Source: Pseudomonas fluorescens (GTDB lineage: Bacteria; Pseudomonadota; Gammaproteobacteria; Pseudomonadales; Pseudomonadaceae). Taken from it: a stretch of DNA of 64,000 bases. Numbering within the stretch: position 1 is the stretch's first letter; every line of letters begins with the position of its first letter. The stretch spans positions 3,247,826 through 3,311,825 of the forward strand of contig NZ_OZ024668.1 of NCBI RefSeq assembly GCF_902497775.2. Direction: 5' to 3'. The position numbers were made by a program, and so were the translations under genes. The notes under the pieces were generated by a model. That model was not told where the DNA came from. It saw only the letters and a list, made by a program, of their open reading frames with translations, and made no database searches. Positions 8,872 to 19,877 of this stretch are shown in pieces.

Positions 8872-8875
8872 CCAG
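8872..8875 (+). repeat. Target-site duplication, left copy (CCAG)
   Basis: CCAG directly precedes the IS terminus TGTAGTGG and is repeated at 10111-10114. Removing one copy plus the IS restores the endA reading frame. Confidence 0.9.
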
Positions 8876-8883
8876 TGTAGTGG

Positions 8884-10046
<1,163 letters not shown>

Positions 10047-10110
10047 CAGACACCTCTCTGTGGCGAGCATTCTCGCCTAAATGGGTGTCCGGATTCATTA
10101 GACCACTACA

Positions 10111-10114
10111 CCAG
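10111..10114 (+). repeat. Target-site duplication, right copy (CCAG)
   Basis: Follows the IS terminus ACCACTACA and matches 8872-8875. Confidence 0.9.
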
Positions 10115-11031
10115 CGACAGTGCTGGCAGAGCGGTGGACGCGAGCATTGCGCTGACGACGACCCTGTCTTCAAGGCCATGGAAGCAAACCTTTTTAACCT
10201 CTACCCTGCAGTAGGTGAAGTGAACGGCGACCGAAGTAACTTCAACTACGGAATGGCATCCGGCGTCGCCCCGCAGTACGGACAGTGCAAAACCAAAGTC
10301 GACTTCAACCAACGCGCTGCTGAGCCACGCGATGAGGTCAAAGGTCTCGTTGCCCGGACTACGTTTTACATGTTTGATCGGTACAAACTCAACATGTCCC
10401 GACAGCAGCAAAAGCTGCTCATGGCATGGGACAAGCAGCATCCAGTGACCGCCTGGGAGAAAGAACGCGATCGCCGCATCTCCGCAATCATGGGCCACTC
10501 CAACCCATTCGTTACCGGCCAACGCAGCTGGAAGAGCGGGTATAAGCCAGTGGGGGATGGCGTCGTGAGCGCTGTCGCTGCGCAAGCCCCACAACCAGCT
10601 CCAAAGCCCACCCTGGCAAGCGCATCCACTGCCGTCGGTGTGATCATCGGGAACCAGAAAAGCCACGTCTATCATCTTCCGAGCGGCTGTCCTGGCTATG
10701 CACAGGTTTCTGCAAAAAATCAGGTCTCCTTCGCCTCGGAATCGGAGGCTCAGTCAGCAGGTTATCGAAAGGCTGGAAACTGCAAATAGCGCCAAAGCTA
10801 ACGCCGCAATCGAAGGTGCCATCTATCCTTTCGACTTCAGAGCAACACAGCACGCTACCGAAGGTGAGTGGTTTGAATAGCCCGGGGAGAATGCCCTCCC
10901 CCGGCTGTAAAGATGAGCGCCAGGAAATGAATGCACCTACCGTACGGAAGGCCTACAAGGGTTGCCTGCGACGGCCTAATAAAGCCTACTGTCCACCGAC
11001 TTAGCACTCAGACTTGGTCGAAATTCACTGA

Positions 11032-11048
11032 TGTGTGTGTGTGTGTGT
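11032..11048. repeat. TG dinucleotide repeat, 8.5 copies
   Basis: An uninterrupted run of alternating T and G lies just past the end of the secreted-protein gene (stop at 11066 on the minus strand). Such runs are rare in Pseudomonas and could vary by slippage. No gene start lies close enough for obvious phase variation. Confidence 0.8.
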
Positions 11049-11065
11049 AAGTAGTCCAAGTCGCG

Positions 11066-11416
11066 CTACTGCCCGCAGCCAATCATCTGGCCGGTTGGAG
11101 TGATGGTGCAAACGTTGCCCTCACTATCCTCGGTATGAAAACCATTGCTGTCCGTCCAGGATTTGATCGAATAGCTGTTACCTTCACTGTCCGTGGACTC
11201 GACGAGTTGACCGTTGCGGTATGGGCGGGTCTCAGTATCCAATTGATAGCTTTTCCCCTGAGTGTCCCAGGATTTCGCGTGAATGTCTCCATCAGAGTCG
11301 GTATCGACGTCTGAGCAGACCATGTACTCACCTTCCCCATAGCACTCAGCGTGAGCGCCAGCGACCAACACCATGGTCAAGCAGGACACTAGAGTGAAAG
11401 TCATAGTCCTCATCAT
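11066..11416 (-). CDS. Small secreted protein, unknown
   Basis: The 116-residue product starts with a signal peptide ending at AGAHA, giving a mature chain of about 92 residues. It is acidic and polar, with repeated short patterns of the type SW-T/D and S/T-E/D-G-N (DTDSDGDIHAKSWD, STDSEGNSYSIKSWTDSNG, EDSEGNVCTI) that look like degenerate 20-residue repeats. Four cysteines could form two disulfides in the periplasm. Function unknown. The start has AAGG eight bases upstream. It begins only 10 bases after the end of the coiled-coil gene on the same strand, so the two are almost certainly cotranscribed. Confidence 0.75.
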   Translation of the reverse strand: MMRTMTFTLVSCLTMVLVAGAHAECYGEGEYMVCSDVDTDSDGDIHAKSWDTQGKSYQLDTETRPYRNGQLVESTDSEGNSYSIKSWTDSNGFHTEDSEGNVCTITPTGQMIGCGQ

Positions 11417-11426
11417 GACTGCTGCC

Positions 11427-12431
11427 TTAAACGACTACGGCGAAGCGCTGAGGATCCAGGGCTGCGACAGCCGAAAATCCAACTCCTTTCTTGAAGTTCA
11501 TGTTATGGACGAAATTCTTCATCGCGTCAGATGGGTCGATCGCCTCGAGGTTAAGTCCATCGACAGTTGATCTGGAGAGCGCGACACTGAAGATAGGCTG
11601 CTCTTCAACATGTCCTGTCGAACTGTTGAGCACATTGTCCAGAGCGGTGACGATGACCAGGTCATCAGGCAGGATAGCCAACAGTTCTCGGCCTACTCGC
11701 AAAGCGCAACTGCACACATAGTCTTGATGAAGCTCATTAAACCGCCCAGTAGGCATGGCCTTGGTCGACAGCTTGCCGCTTTTGAGTAGCGATTTGATTT
11801 CGGTGGGAATTACATCGGAGCCATGAATAACGAGCTTGGCTTCCAGGATGCCACCTTCATGAACGATCATCTGGATGGCTGAGCCAAGGTGCGAGATTTC
11901 CGCGAACGACTCAAAAGCTTCGATTGCGTCGAGCTTGGCCTGGCGATCGCCATCTAGGATGCGGATCGCAATTTCGCGCTCATCTGACCACTCAGAATGG
12001 GCAGTCCTCCAATCATCAAGTCGAGCCTGGTAGTCCCTTTCGTCCTCTGCCTGAGCAGCGGAGATGTTCACAATTAGGGCTTCGCGTTGACGAGCTTCTA
12101 GCTTGAACAGCCGAGCCCAGAAACTCGGGCGATACATTTCAGATGTATGCACCGCAGCCTGCTCAAGCGCTCCGCTTTTCTGAGGCTGCCTTGGTTCCGG
12201 ATTTGAAAGGAGGCGCTTCCATTTCACAGGCTCGGCACACTCCTTGTGCATCGAAAGAAGGACTTCGATGTGGTTTTCGTAAACCTCGACTTCGTACGCT
12301 GCTTGCTCCAGCGCTTCCATCTTTGAGTACTCTTTCTGTCGCTTTTCGAGCTCACGCTGCCGGCGATTAGCATTGCGCTCAGCTCGGCGCGCCGATGCTT
12401 GCAACGAACGTACAGTCCCTTTCCAACCCAT
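11427..12431 (-). CDS. Coiled-coil protein of unknown function
   Basis: A start at ATG 12431 (GGGAG eight bases upstream) gives 334 residues. The first 65 residues are strongly charged and helical (RRAERNANRRQRELEKRQKE). A second charged helical segment covers about 110-185. The remainder (190-330) looks globular, with mixed hydrophobic strands and no recognised catalytic motif. There is no signal peptide or membrane segment. I do not recognise the family. It lies downstream of the giant helicase gene on the same strand but 420 bases away and behind a hairpin, so cotranscription with the helicase is uncertain, while coupling to the secreted-protein gene is close. Confidence 0.75.
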   Translation of the reverse strand: MGWKGTVRSLQASARRAERNANRRQRELEKRQKEYSKMEALEQAAYEVEVYENHIEVLLSMHKECAEPVKWKRLLSNPEPRQPQKSGALEQAAVHTSEMYRPSFWARLFKLEARQREALIVNISAAQAEDERDYQARLDDWRTAHSEWSDEREIAIRILDGDRQAKLDAIEAFESFAEISHLGSAIQMIVHEGGILEAKLVIHGSDVIPTEIKSLLKSGKLSTKAMPTGRFNELHQDYVCSCALRVGRELLAILPDDLVIVTALDNVLNSSTGHVEEQPIFSVALSRSTVDGLNLEAIDPSDAMKNFVHNMNFKKGVGFSAVAALDPQRFAVVV

Positions 12432-12821
12432 CACGATTCTCCCTACCGTTCACGTGGTGGCACATTAGCATAACCGTGAGCTCGGCCTGAATTACCTCTG
12501 CATCTGGAATCCAATTGCTAGGAAGCACGAAAAGAGAACACTTGCACTCCAAGCCGCGTAGTGCAGGGAAACCGTTCTCTACAAAGCAAACATGGTTGAT
12601 TTGCATTGCTTTTAAGCCAATACAGTAGGTGAAAGGTACGGCCGCTCGGGATGTAGTCACTCAGGAAGGCATCACTGCGAAGCGACTCCAAGGCATACGG
12701 AACTGGTTCGAGCATTCCCTGCGGTGACACCGTAGATGACAGATCGCCAGATTTATTGATCCCTCCTCGTGAGCTCAAGCGATAGGAAACCCGAAAATAA
12801 ACTCGTCGCGGGCAATAAAGA
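12432..12821. other. Gap between coiled-coil gene and helicase gene; no gene seen
   Basis: About 390 bases with only weak open frames whose products (Cys-, His- and Arg-rich, no ribosome site) do not look real. It should contain the promoter of the coiled-coil/secreted pair; no clear -35/-10 pair was found. Confidence 0.4.
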
Positions 12822-12843
12822 GGGGTACCCAAAATGGTACCCC
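12822..12843 (-). terminator. Hairpin just after the helicase gene
   Basis: GGGGTACC and GGTACCCC form an 8-bp perfect stem with a 6-base loop, nine bases past the helicase stop codon. On the minus strand it is followed by CTTTATT, a weak T tract, so termination is likely but perhaps incomplete. Confidence 0.55.
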
Positions 12844-12851
12844 CTCGTAAA

Positions 12852-15800
12852 CTACTCAGCTGTTCGACGTATCGCTTGTTCGATTCGCTGGCGTCCTGCA
12901 TGTGCAAGCTTGTTAACACCAGCTTCCTTAGCAACTGCGTAGATCAGACTCTCCCCCTCGTGACCACGCTGAATCATCTCTCCAACGAGAGCACGAAGCT
13001 CAGGCAGGCAGATCTCAGCAAGTCCCCTGACAGAGTCATCACCAGGTCGACGGAAAACGACCGTGCTGTCCGTCTCGATGTGAGATGGCCAGAAGAAGGC
13101 CCCAGTCTGCTCTTCCTCATGCGACCGAAATCGCGCACGGGCAATTTGATCAACACGATCACGTATCCTTGAGCCAGTTCGCACCCAGCCATGCGCCCTG
13201 GCAATACGCCTTGCGAGCGCGGTGTCTAGTACCGGCCCCTCCTCTGCCACCACATGCGCAATCATTTGCTCCAAGGTTGCGGTGTAGCTCGGCTCAAAGA
13301 ACTGATCTGGGTTGACAGTCTCTACCGCCTGGCTAGGATCAGCCTCCTTGTAAACCACATGATCCACCTGGGTAACGAAGGCCACGACATCGTCGACTTG
13401 AGCAGCAGATGCCGCCCTGGCGTACTTCAACTCTGGCAACGCTCTTTCAGGGTCATTAGCCTCGGTGGAATCAGACGCGGCGGAAACCACAGCTACCTGA
13501 TCCACCACCTCTACGAACTCGGCCATAGCGGCATCGATTTTAAGTCGCTCTGCTTCTTGGGATGCATCGAGAATGGCCTGCTTGGCCCGAGATTCAACGA
13601 GAATCTCATTCAGGCGCTGATGTACCTTCTCTGCAGTTCCCACCGCATCCACCCACCAATCAGTTGACCAGATTCTAACAATCTCCCAGCCAAGCCCACG
13701 CAGTACAAACTCCCGAAGCTTGTCACGATCTCGCGCAGTCGCACTGCGGTGATAGGTAGCACCATCACATTCCACGCCGGCAAGGAATCGCCCAGGAGCG
13801 TCAGGGTGAACAACCCCCAGGTCAACCCGGAAGGAAGACACGCCAATCTGCGTATGGATCTGCCAGCCCTTCTTGGCCAACGCAGCAGCTACTGCTTCTT
13901 CGAACGGGCTATCGAATCCACCTACGCTACCAAAATTAGCTTCTGCCAAGGCCCTCGGCCCACGCTCCGCAAACTCCAGGAAATGCTTCAGATCACGCAC
14001 CCCGACGGCTTGCGTTCTGGCCAGATCAATGTGCTCTGGACGCAAGGTCGAGAACAGAATCAGCTCCTGACGCGCTCGTGTAATCGCCACGTTGAGACGG
14101 CGTTCACCACCAAGGCGGTTCATCGGGCCGAAGTTCATGGACATCACTCCAGCAGCATCTTTCCCATAGGTAGTCGAGAAATAGATGATGTCTCGTTCAT
14201 CGCCTTGCACACTTTCCAAGTTCTTTACGAACACAGGTTCAAGCTCAGACTCCGCGAAATAGGAGTCGAGCGACGGATCTTTCCGACATGCCTCATCCAG
14301 CATGTCCATGATGAGCTTCTGCTGCTCACCGTTGAAGGTGACAACACCGACAGTGCGTCTGCTCTCGCGGAAAGCCGGCGACTGGAGACGGGTTACGAGA
14401 TCAGCGACCAAAGCCCTCGCTTCGATCAGGTTGGTGCGAGAACCGCCTTTATCGTAGACGCCCGCTACCGGGCACAAACGCACAGCCTTGTCGGCAGTGA
14501 ACGGGGATGGGAAGGTCACCAGCTTTGATTGGTAGTAACGCTGATTCGAGAATGCGATCAGGCTCTCGTGACGGCTACGGTAGTGCCAGTTCAGATTACG
14601 CATCGGCAAGTTCGCGCTGATGCACTCATCCAGAATGCTTTCGAGGTCAGCTTCAACATCCTCATCATCGGCAGTGGATTCAGCACGGTCGAAGAACGAG
14701 GTTGGCGGAAGCTGTTTCGGGTCTCCCACCATTACCACCTGCTTTCCTCGCGCCATTGCACCAATTGCATCCCATACGGGAATTTGAGAGGCCTCATCGA
14801 AGATCACCAGGTCGAACGGGGTCGAGGCTGGCGGCAGATATTGAGCGATGGAAAGCGGACTCATCAGCAAGCAAGGCGTCAGCTTTGTGAGTGCCTCCGG
14901 TGCTCGCGTCATCAGTTCCCGCAACGGAATGTGCTTAGTCTTCTTGCCCATTTCATGGCGCAGTAGGCCCCACTCAGATGAACGACTCACGCTGTCCTGA
15001 CTCGGCAAGTCGGCGCACAGCCGAGCACGGAGCCAGTCCTTCGTCAGCTCGGTGAATTTGTCATCCAACGCACGGAAGTCGCGAATACGCTGTTCGTGCT
15101 CCACACTGACGAATGTCCGGATCACTTCCTCGCTGTCGACAGTGGTGTTCAGCCACCAGCGAGCGTAATTCACCTCAAGGACGCGACGTACTTTTCCAGA
15201 GGTGATCGCTCCGGTCTCCATAGCCTGGACAATCGGGGCGAGGCCCACTGCGAACGCTTCATCACGAACCTTGCGCCACGCACACCAAGCTTTGAGGCGC
15301 GATTCAAAAGAAACCACTGTCTCACAGTTCTTCTTGAGGTTATTCAGCGACAAATGAGCAGTTTCATCAATACCCATTTCGGTAAAATGGCCAATCGAAG
15401 TCAGTTGCGACGAACGCTCATGAAGCAGCCCAAGCTTTTCACGTAGAGCAACGCCTGCAAGCGCTATTGCGCCTTCCGACTCAAGTAGTGCGTTGCCATC
15501 CCCCAAAAGCGTTTGGAGGGGCGCTTTATAAGCGGCGATCTGCTCCGGGCTCAGTGCTAGTTTCGCCACAGCCATCGCTACCTGACCTTGGAATGCAACT
15601 GCCTGGCGAGCCACCTCAAGCTTGGTTTTCAGGTCGCTCCAAACAGGTACCAGCTCTCGCAAATCAGCCAGGTCGGCCAGATCACGCTCAACCACTGTCC
15701 GTTGCTTGAGCAGCTCAAAATCACTCTTCAGGGACGCTCCGCAACGGCCTTCTTCCACCTCAGAGTGCTCGTCCACAAGTCGACCGCGCTCTTCGATGTC

Positions 15801-18800
15801 CCGACGCTCAGCCTGGAAACGCAGCGCCGCAGTCAGGTGCTCGATGTCAGTGCGCAGGCCACTCCAGAGCTGGTCAGTGTTCGAGCTGAGGTCGGACAGT
15901 AGGGCCATGTCGGCATCAAGACGGGTCAACGTGCGAAGCCGCTGCAGCTCTTCCTTTAACGCTTCTCCGAGCTGGCCCTGCTCGACCAAATGCAATCCTT
16001 CATCGACCCAGTTCGAGTCAGCTTTTTGAAGCCGAATAGCCTCTTGAAGCTTGATAGCCGTCGAGAGCTGCTCGGCTTCAGATTTCGAGCCTTGCCAAAC
16101 CGCAACGCACTCGTGCCCTGGCTCCAGCTCATCAATAGCGCGACGTAAAGAGCGAATCTCAGCCCAGGTGGCCAGATCTTTACCGTGATCGACTTCGCCC
16201 ACTGTGATCTGAGCAGAGGCCAACAGAGCTGAGATACGGCGCTTACCGAACCAGGACTTGGGCCAGAACGACTCTTCTGCCTCCTTCCACTCACTCAGCA
16301 AGAGATCAATGTCGAGCGACTCGATCGCATCACTGTAGGTCGTACTGAGCCGCTGCTTGAGATCAGCAATTTGCCCCAGCAGCTCCACTGCTTGAGCAAG
16401 GACAACCGTGACACTTTCCGGCCAGGCTGGGCCAAGCTCAGCCCACGTGGCGCGACGTTTCTGCAGTAGCTCGATACCTTGCTTGGCATCAGTCACTACT
16501 CGAGAAGACCATACGGCAGATAGCTTGGCGTTGAGATCGCGGTGCTGTTCAACCCATGTACAGCCATCATTCAGCCGCTGGGCAATCGAACGAGCATCAG
16601 GGCGCAGCGCGAATCGCCAATCTTGTCCGGCAGCCGCAGGAAGCGCCAGGGAAAGGATTGATAGGCCTTCAAGGGCCGTTGGGGTGTACTCTGTTACCGG
16701 AAGCCCCGACAGCTCAACGAAACGATCAGCCGCACGTTGCACATCCATCACTGCCGGCAGCACATCACGAGCTGCCTGTACGAACTGTTGTTGCCAATGG
16801 GGCGACCATTCGGCCTGACCAACAGAGGACAGCGCATTGCCGGCAAGCTGGATGTATCCAACGGCCTGAGCATTCACTTCAAGGCGATCGCCCAACTCAC
16901 GAAGCTCAAGCATGGCTTTCTGGTCGTGCGTGTCAGGAGATCCCCATGCAACAGGAGCAACAGCTTCATCTCCCCCAGAGGTGACTGTGCCGATAGCATC
17001 GTAAATGGTGTAACCATTTCGGTGCCGGCGGTGAAGACGCTCAACGTAGATGTTAAGACTGTCGCGCAGCGTGGCAAGGCGCTGTGCCTCAACCTCCCAT
17101 GCTGCAGTATCCACCTGCCCTTTCGCCTCCCAGGCAGACTGAAGCTGAGCGAGAACATCAGTTTTTCGGGCCTTGCTCGAGTGAAGTTCAAGACAGAATT
17201 CGCCTAGGCCAATCTCACGTAGACGTCGATACACTACATCCAGCGCAGCGATCTTCTCCGACACGAACAGCACTCGACGCCCTTGGGCAATCGACTGGGC
17301 GATCATGTTGGAGATCGTCTGGCTCTTACCGGTACCGGGCGGGCCGATGAGCACAAAGTCTTTGCCTTTGGCTGCCGCCATCACTGCTGCTAGCTGAGAG
17401 GAGTCAGAGGGCAATGGGCAGAAGACCTCTGTCGGGCCGTAGTCACGATCCAGCGACCCCGCCTCTGGGAACGGCGTATCCGATACGAACGAGTCACGTG
17501 GAGTGTCCAGAAGGTGCTGAACTACTGGACTCTGCCGTAGATGCTCGGCGTTTTCGGCCAGATCTTTCCACATGAGGTACTTGGCAAACGAAAACATCGA
17601 CAGCACGACGTCTTCGTTCAACTCCCAGCCAGGGATGTCCTTAATGGCGTGACCGACCTTGTTCCAAATGCCCGCAATATCCAGGCCAGAGTCGTCTCGA
17701 GGCAGCTCTTGCTCCAGCGATCCGAGGCTGAGTTCGAAGTCTTGCCGCAGCATCTCGATCAGCGTCGGATTAAAGCGCGGCTCATCATCGTGCAACACCA
17801 TGGTGAATCCGGAGCGAGCACTTTTACGCTCCAACGTGACCGGAACCAATACCAGTGGTGCTTTGTATTTCTGTCCTGCCCTGTCCTCACGCGTCCAGCT
17901 AAGGAAACCAATAGCCAGGAACAGCGTGTTAGAGCCACCTTCCTGTAACGCTGTACGAGCGCCCCGATACAGTTCGGTGAGCCGGACATCCATCTCGTTA
18001 GACGTCAATGCAGCGAAGATCTCTCTGCGCTTGAGAGCATCTTCAGCATGGCGACGGCGAACATCCTCACGTTCACGCTGCTCATACAGAGCGCGCTCCC
18101 GGGGATCAGCTCCATCCATGAGGTCAGGCCGGGTCAGCAGCTTCAACGACTGACCACTGGCCAGAATATCCTCGAGCGCACCCGGATCTGGCGATTCGAG
18201 CTTCAGCGCGCGCTTGCCCATTTTGAAGTTGAGTAGATTGTTGCGAAGCGAAAGGTCGAGAAGCTTGCGCTGCCAACGGCCCAGTCGGTCAGCAGGGTCG
18301 AGTTTTGAAAGGTCTTCGACCACCACCTCGTGGATTTCATCTGGGATTCCAGCCCCGTCCTCGACTAGGAGCGCTGGAGAACCCTCCGAAACCTCATCAG
18401 CAATTCGTGCGATCTGAGCCTCAGCACTTGCGAGCGGCTTGATTCGTTGCAGCCGAGCCCGGCGAATGTCCAGCAGCATTTCAAAGTCGCTCTCAGCGTC
18501 TTCGGCAACCTGCTTCGCCCCTCTCTCGACAGCGTAAGAGAAGGATGGAATCGGGTTATGAGTAATAAGCGTGGTTTCGAAAAGTACCAGCTCCTGCAGC
18601 TTTACCCGCTTCCGCACTGCGGTCACATCGTCCACCAGCGCAGTAGTGAACTCTTCCGGCTTCAGCCAGAGCCCCGCGAAGGCATGACCCCTAGTGAACA
18701 CAATCACCGGGTTGAGTCCGATCTGCTCCAGGGCGGCACAGAACAGCAGGGTGAGATCCATACATGTAGCCAAGCCAGTATCGGCAATCTGGCTCGGGCT

Positions 18801-19478
18801 GCGCACCTTTTGCCCTGACTGTTCGAAGCTTGCCGGCGGCAACGCGTAATCAAGCTTCATTCGCGCCACGCCCGCCCAGACTGCCGAAGCAAGCTGCCAG
18901 GCCCGCTTAGAACCACCTTCGTACCCGTCAAGCGATGAGGACTTATCACTAAGACGAAGCAGCTCAGCAGCCTGCTTCAACAAACGTTCGACTGCCGGAT
19001 CATTGGGCTGAACGAATGCAGCTGTCATATCTGGGATATGTCGCAACCCGCCCCACTGATTTCGCGGTAGAAGGTCTACAACCTGTTCCAGAAGAGCAAG
19101 CGTTTTCCGACCGCTTTCCGCCTCCCTGTCATCAACCTCGAGGACAAAAGTGAAAGTCGACAGCTCAGCCTCGGTTAGGCGACTCAGCAATGGGCCGTCC
19201 AAAACCAGGTCAAGCCCTGGAATGACCCGGAAGCTGTCTGCCGCGATCTCATCGATCCGCCAGACCTTGGACTTGAACACCTCAGGCTCAGAGCTCAACG
19301 TCAGTGTCGCGTTGACGAAGCGGGCATCGGTCTCGTTTGAGATACGAAGCTCTCGAATCACAGGAATGGCGTTCTGGAAGTCCGCAAGGTTGAGCTTCGC
19401 TACCAGGGTGGCCAGGATCTTCACTTCTTTGGGCAGGGCTTCTTCTTGTGGCGTGAGGGGCTGAACGATGTCGTCCAT
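12852..19478 (-). CDS. Giant DUF4011-helicase-Vsr-like nuclease-DUF3320 protein (Hhe-like defence protein)
   Basis: The start ATG at 19478 follows AGGAAGG by six bases, giving 2208 residues. In order there are: an N-terminal region to about 390; a DUF4011-type segment from about 395 (RLGRWQRKLLDLSLRNNLLNF); Walker A GPPGTGKS at about 711-718; a long helical insertion (750-1500); Walker B VIFDEASQIP at about 1558; SF1 motifs NWHYRSRHESLI and LNVAITRARQELILFS (near 1803); a Vsr/MTES_1575-like nuclease at about 1855-1945 (PFEEAVAAAL, VDLGV, VECDGATYHRS); and a C-terminal DUF3320 (about 2020-2200). From memory, a single-gene system of this make-up was reported as the anti-phage gene hhe by Gao and colleagues in 2020. 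Its role here is inferred from architecture and island setting. Confidence 0.88.
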   Translation of the reverse strand: MDDIVQPLTPQEEALPKEVKILATLVAKLNLADFQNAIPVIRELRISNETDARFVNATLTLSSEPEVFKSKVWRIDEIAADSFRVIPGLDLVLDGPLLSRLTEAELSTFTFVLEVDDREAESGRKTLALLEQVVDLLPRNQWGGLRHIPDMTAAFVQPNDPAVERLLKQAAELLRLSDKSSSLDGYEGGSKRAWQLASAVWAGVARMKLDYALPPASFEQSGQKVRSPSQIADTGLATCMDLTLLFCAALEQIGLNPVIVFTRGHAFAGLWLKPEEFTTALVDDVTAVRKRVKLQELVLFETTLITHNPIPSFSYAVERGAKQVAEDAESDFEMLLDIRRARLQRIKPLASAEAQIARIADEVSEGSPALLVEDGAGIPDEIHEVVVEDLSKLDPADRLGRWQRKLLDLSLRNNLLNFKMGKRALKLESPDPGALEDILASGQSLKLLTRPDLMDGADPRERALYEQREREDVRRRHAEDALKRREIFAALTSNEMDVRLTELYRGARTALQEGGSNTLFLAIGFLSWTREDRAGQKYKAPLVLVPVTLERKSARSGFTMVLHDDEPRFNPTLIEMLRQDFELSLGSLEQELPRDDSGLDIAGIWNKVGHAIKDIPGWELNEDVVLSMFSFAKYLMWKDLAENAEHLRQSPVVQHLLDTPRDSFVSDTPFPEAGSLDRDYGPTEVFCPLPSDSSQLAAVMAAAKGKDFVLIGPPGTGKSQTISNMIAQSIAQGRRVLFVSEKIAALDVVYRRLREIGLGEFCLELHSSKARKTDVLAQLQSAWEAKGQVDTAAWEVEAQRLATLRDSLNIYVERLHRRHRNGYTIYDAIGTVTSGGDEAVAPVAWGSPDTHDQKAMLELRELGDRLEVNAQAVGYIQLAGNALSSVGQAEWSPHWQQQFVQAARDVLPAVMDVQRAADRFVELSGLPVTEYTPTALEGLSILSLALPAAAGQDWRFALRPDARSIAQRLNDGCTWVEQHRDLNAKLSAVWSSRVVTDAKQGIELLQKRRATWAELGPAWPESVTVVLAQAVELLGQIADLKQRLSTTYSDAIESLDIDLLLSEWKEAEESFWPKSWFGKRRISALLASAQITVGEVDHGKDLATWAEIRSLRRAIDELEPGHECVAVWQGSKSEAEQLSTAIKLQEAIRLQKADSNWVDEGLHLVEQGQLGEALKEELQRLRTLTRLDADMALLSDLSSNTDQLWSGLRTDIEHLTAALRFQAERRDIEERGRLVDEHSEVEEGRCGASLKSDFELLKQRTVVERDLADLADLRELVPVWSDLKTKLEVARQAVAFQGQVAMAVAKLALSPEQIAAYKAPLQTLLGDGNALLESEGAIALAGVALREKLGLLHERSSQLTSIGHFTEMGIDETAHLSLNNLKKNCETVVSFESRLKAWCAWRKVRDEAFAVGLAPIVQAMETGAITSGKVRRVLEVNYARWWLNTTVDSEEVIRTFVSVEHEQRIRDFRALDDKFTELTKDWLRARLCADLPSQDSVSRSSEWGLLRHEMGKKTKHIPLRELMTRAPEALTKLTPCLLMSPLSIAQYLPPASTPFDLVIFDEASQIPVWDAIGAMARGKQVVMVGDPKQLPPTSFFDRAESTADDEDVEADLESILDECISANLPMRNLNWHYRSRHESLIAFSNQRYYQSKLVTFPSPFTADKAVRLCPVAGVYDKGGSRTNLIEARALVADLVTRLQSPAFRESRRTVGVVTFNGEQQKLIMDMLDEACRKDPSLDSYFAESELEPVFVKNLESVQGDERDIIYFSTTYGKDAAGVMSMNFGPMNRLGGERRLNVAITRARQELILFSTLRPEHIDLARTQAVGVRDLKHFLEFAERGPRALAEANFGSVGGFDSPFEEAVAAALAKKGWQIHTQIGVSSFRVDLGVVHPDAPGRFLAGVECDGATYHRSATARDRDKLREFVLRGLGWEIVRIWSTDWWVDAVGTAEKVHQRLNEILVESRAKQAILDASQEAERLKIDAAMAEFVEVVDQVAVVSAASDSTEANDPERALPELKYARAASAAQVDDVVAFVTQVDHVVYKEADPSQAVETVNPDQFFEPSYTATLEQMIAHVVAEEGPVLDTALARRIARAHGWVRTGSRIRDRVDQIARARFRSHEEEQTGAFFWPSHIETDSTVVFRRPGDDSVRGLAEICLPELRALVGEMIQRGHEGESLIYAVAKEAGVNKLAHAGRQRIEQAIRRTAE

Positions 19479-19877
19479 GCGCAACCTTCCTTGTCGTGAT
19501 GCCCAAGGGAGTGCCGGAATTAGCCGGCCAGAGGGCCCCTCTTGAGCTGATGGCGGGATGATAGCGTTTCCTGCGCCAGTCGTAATGAGCCTTTGGTCGT
19601 CACTAGCTGCTTAAACGAGTCAGGTGTCCACAGCTTGCGATGGAGGCGTGTAATACCGCCCCCAACTACTTATGAGTTTGTCGCGACGGATTACGACGCG
19701 CCTGATCATGTAACAGTGAAAAAACGGATCCAACAGTCTTGCGAATGCAAGCAAATGACACTATGTTGTGCTTTACCGACTCGGAACACACCACATAATG
19801 TGGTTTAGCATTCTGATGCGGAGCGGACTACTGATGCACCTTTCGTTACATACCCAACTACACGAAGGAGACTCCGT
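19479..19877. promoter_or_regulatory. Divergent intergenic region upstream of the helicase gene, with palindrome
   Basis: The 399 bases contain no convincing gene. CCACATAATGTGG at 19791-19803 is a perfect 13-base palindrome, 75 bases before the small basic protein gene, and may be an operator. The helicase promoter must lie at the left end of the region but no strong hexamers were seen. Confidence 0.45.

Noticed and set aside
12379-12660. 93-codon minus-strand frame between the coiled-coil and helicase genes
   Set aside because: Overlaps the ribosome site and start of the coiled-coil gene, has no ribosome site of its own and unlikely composition.
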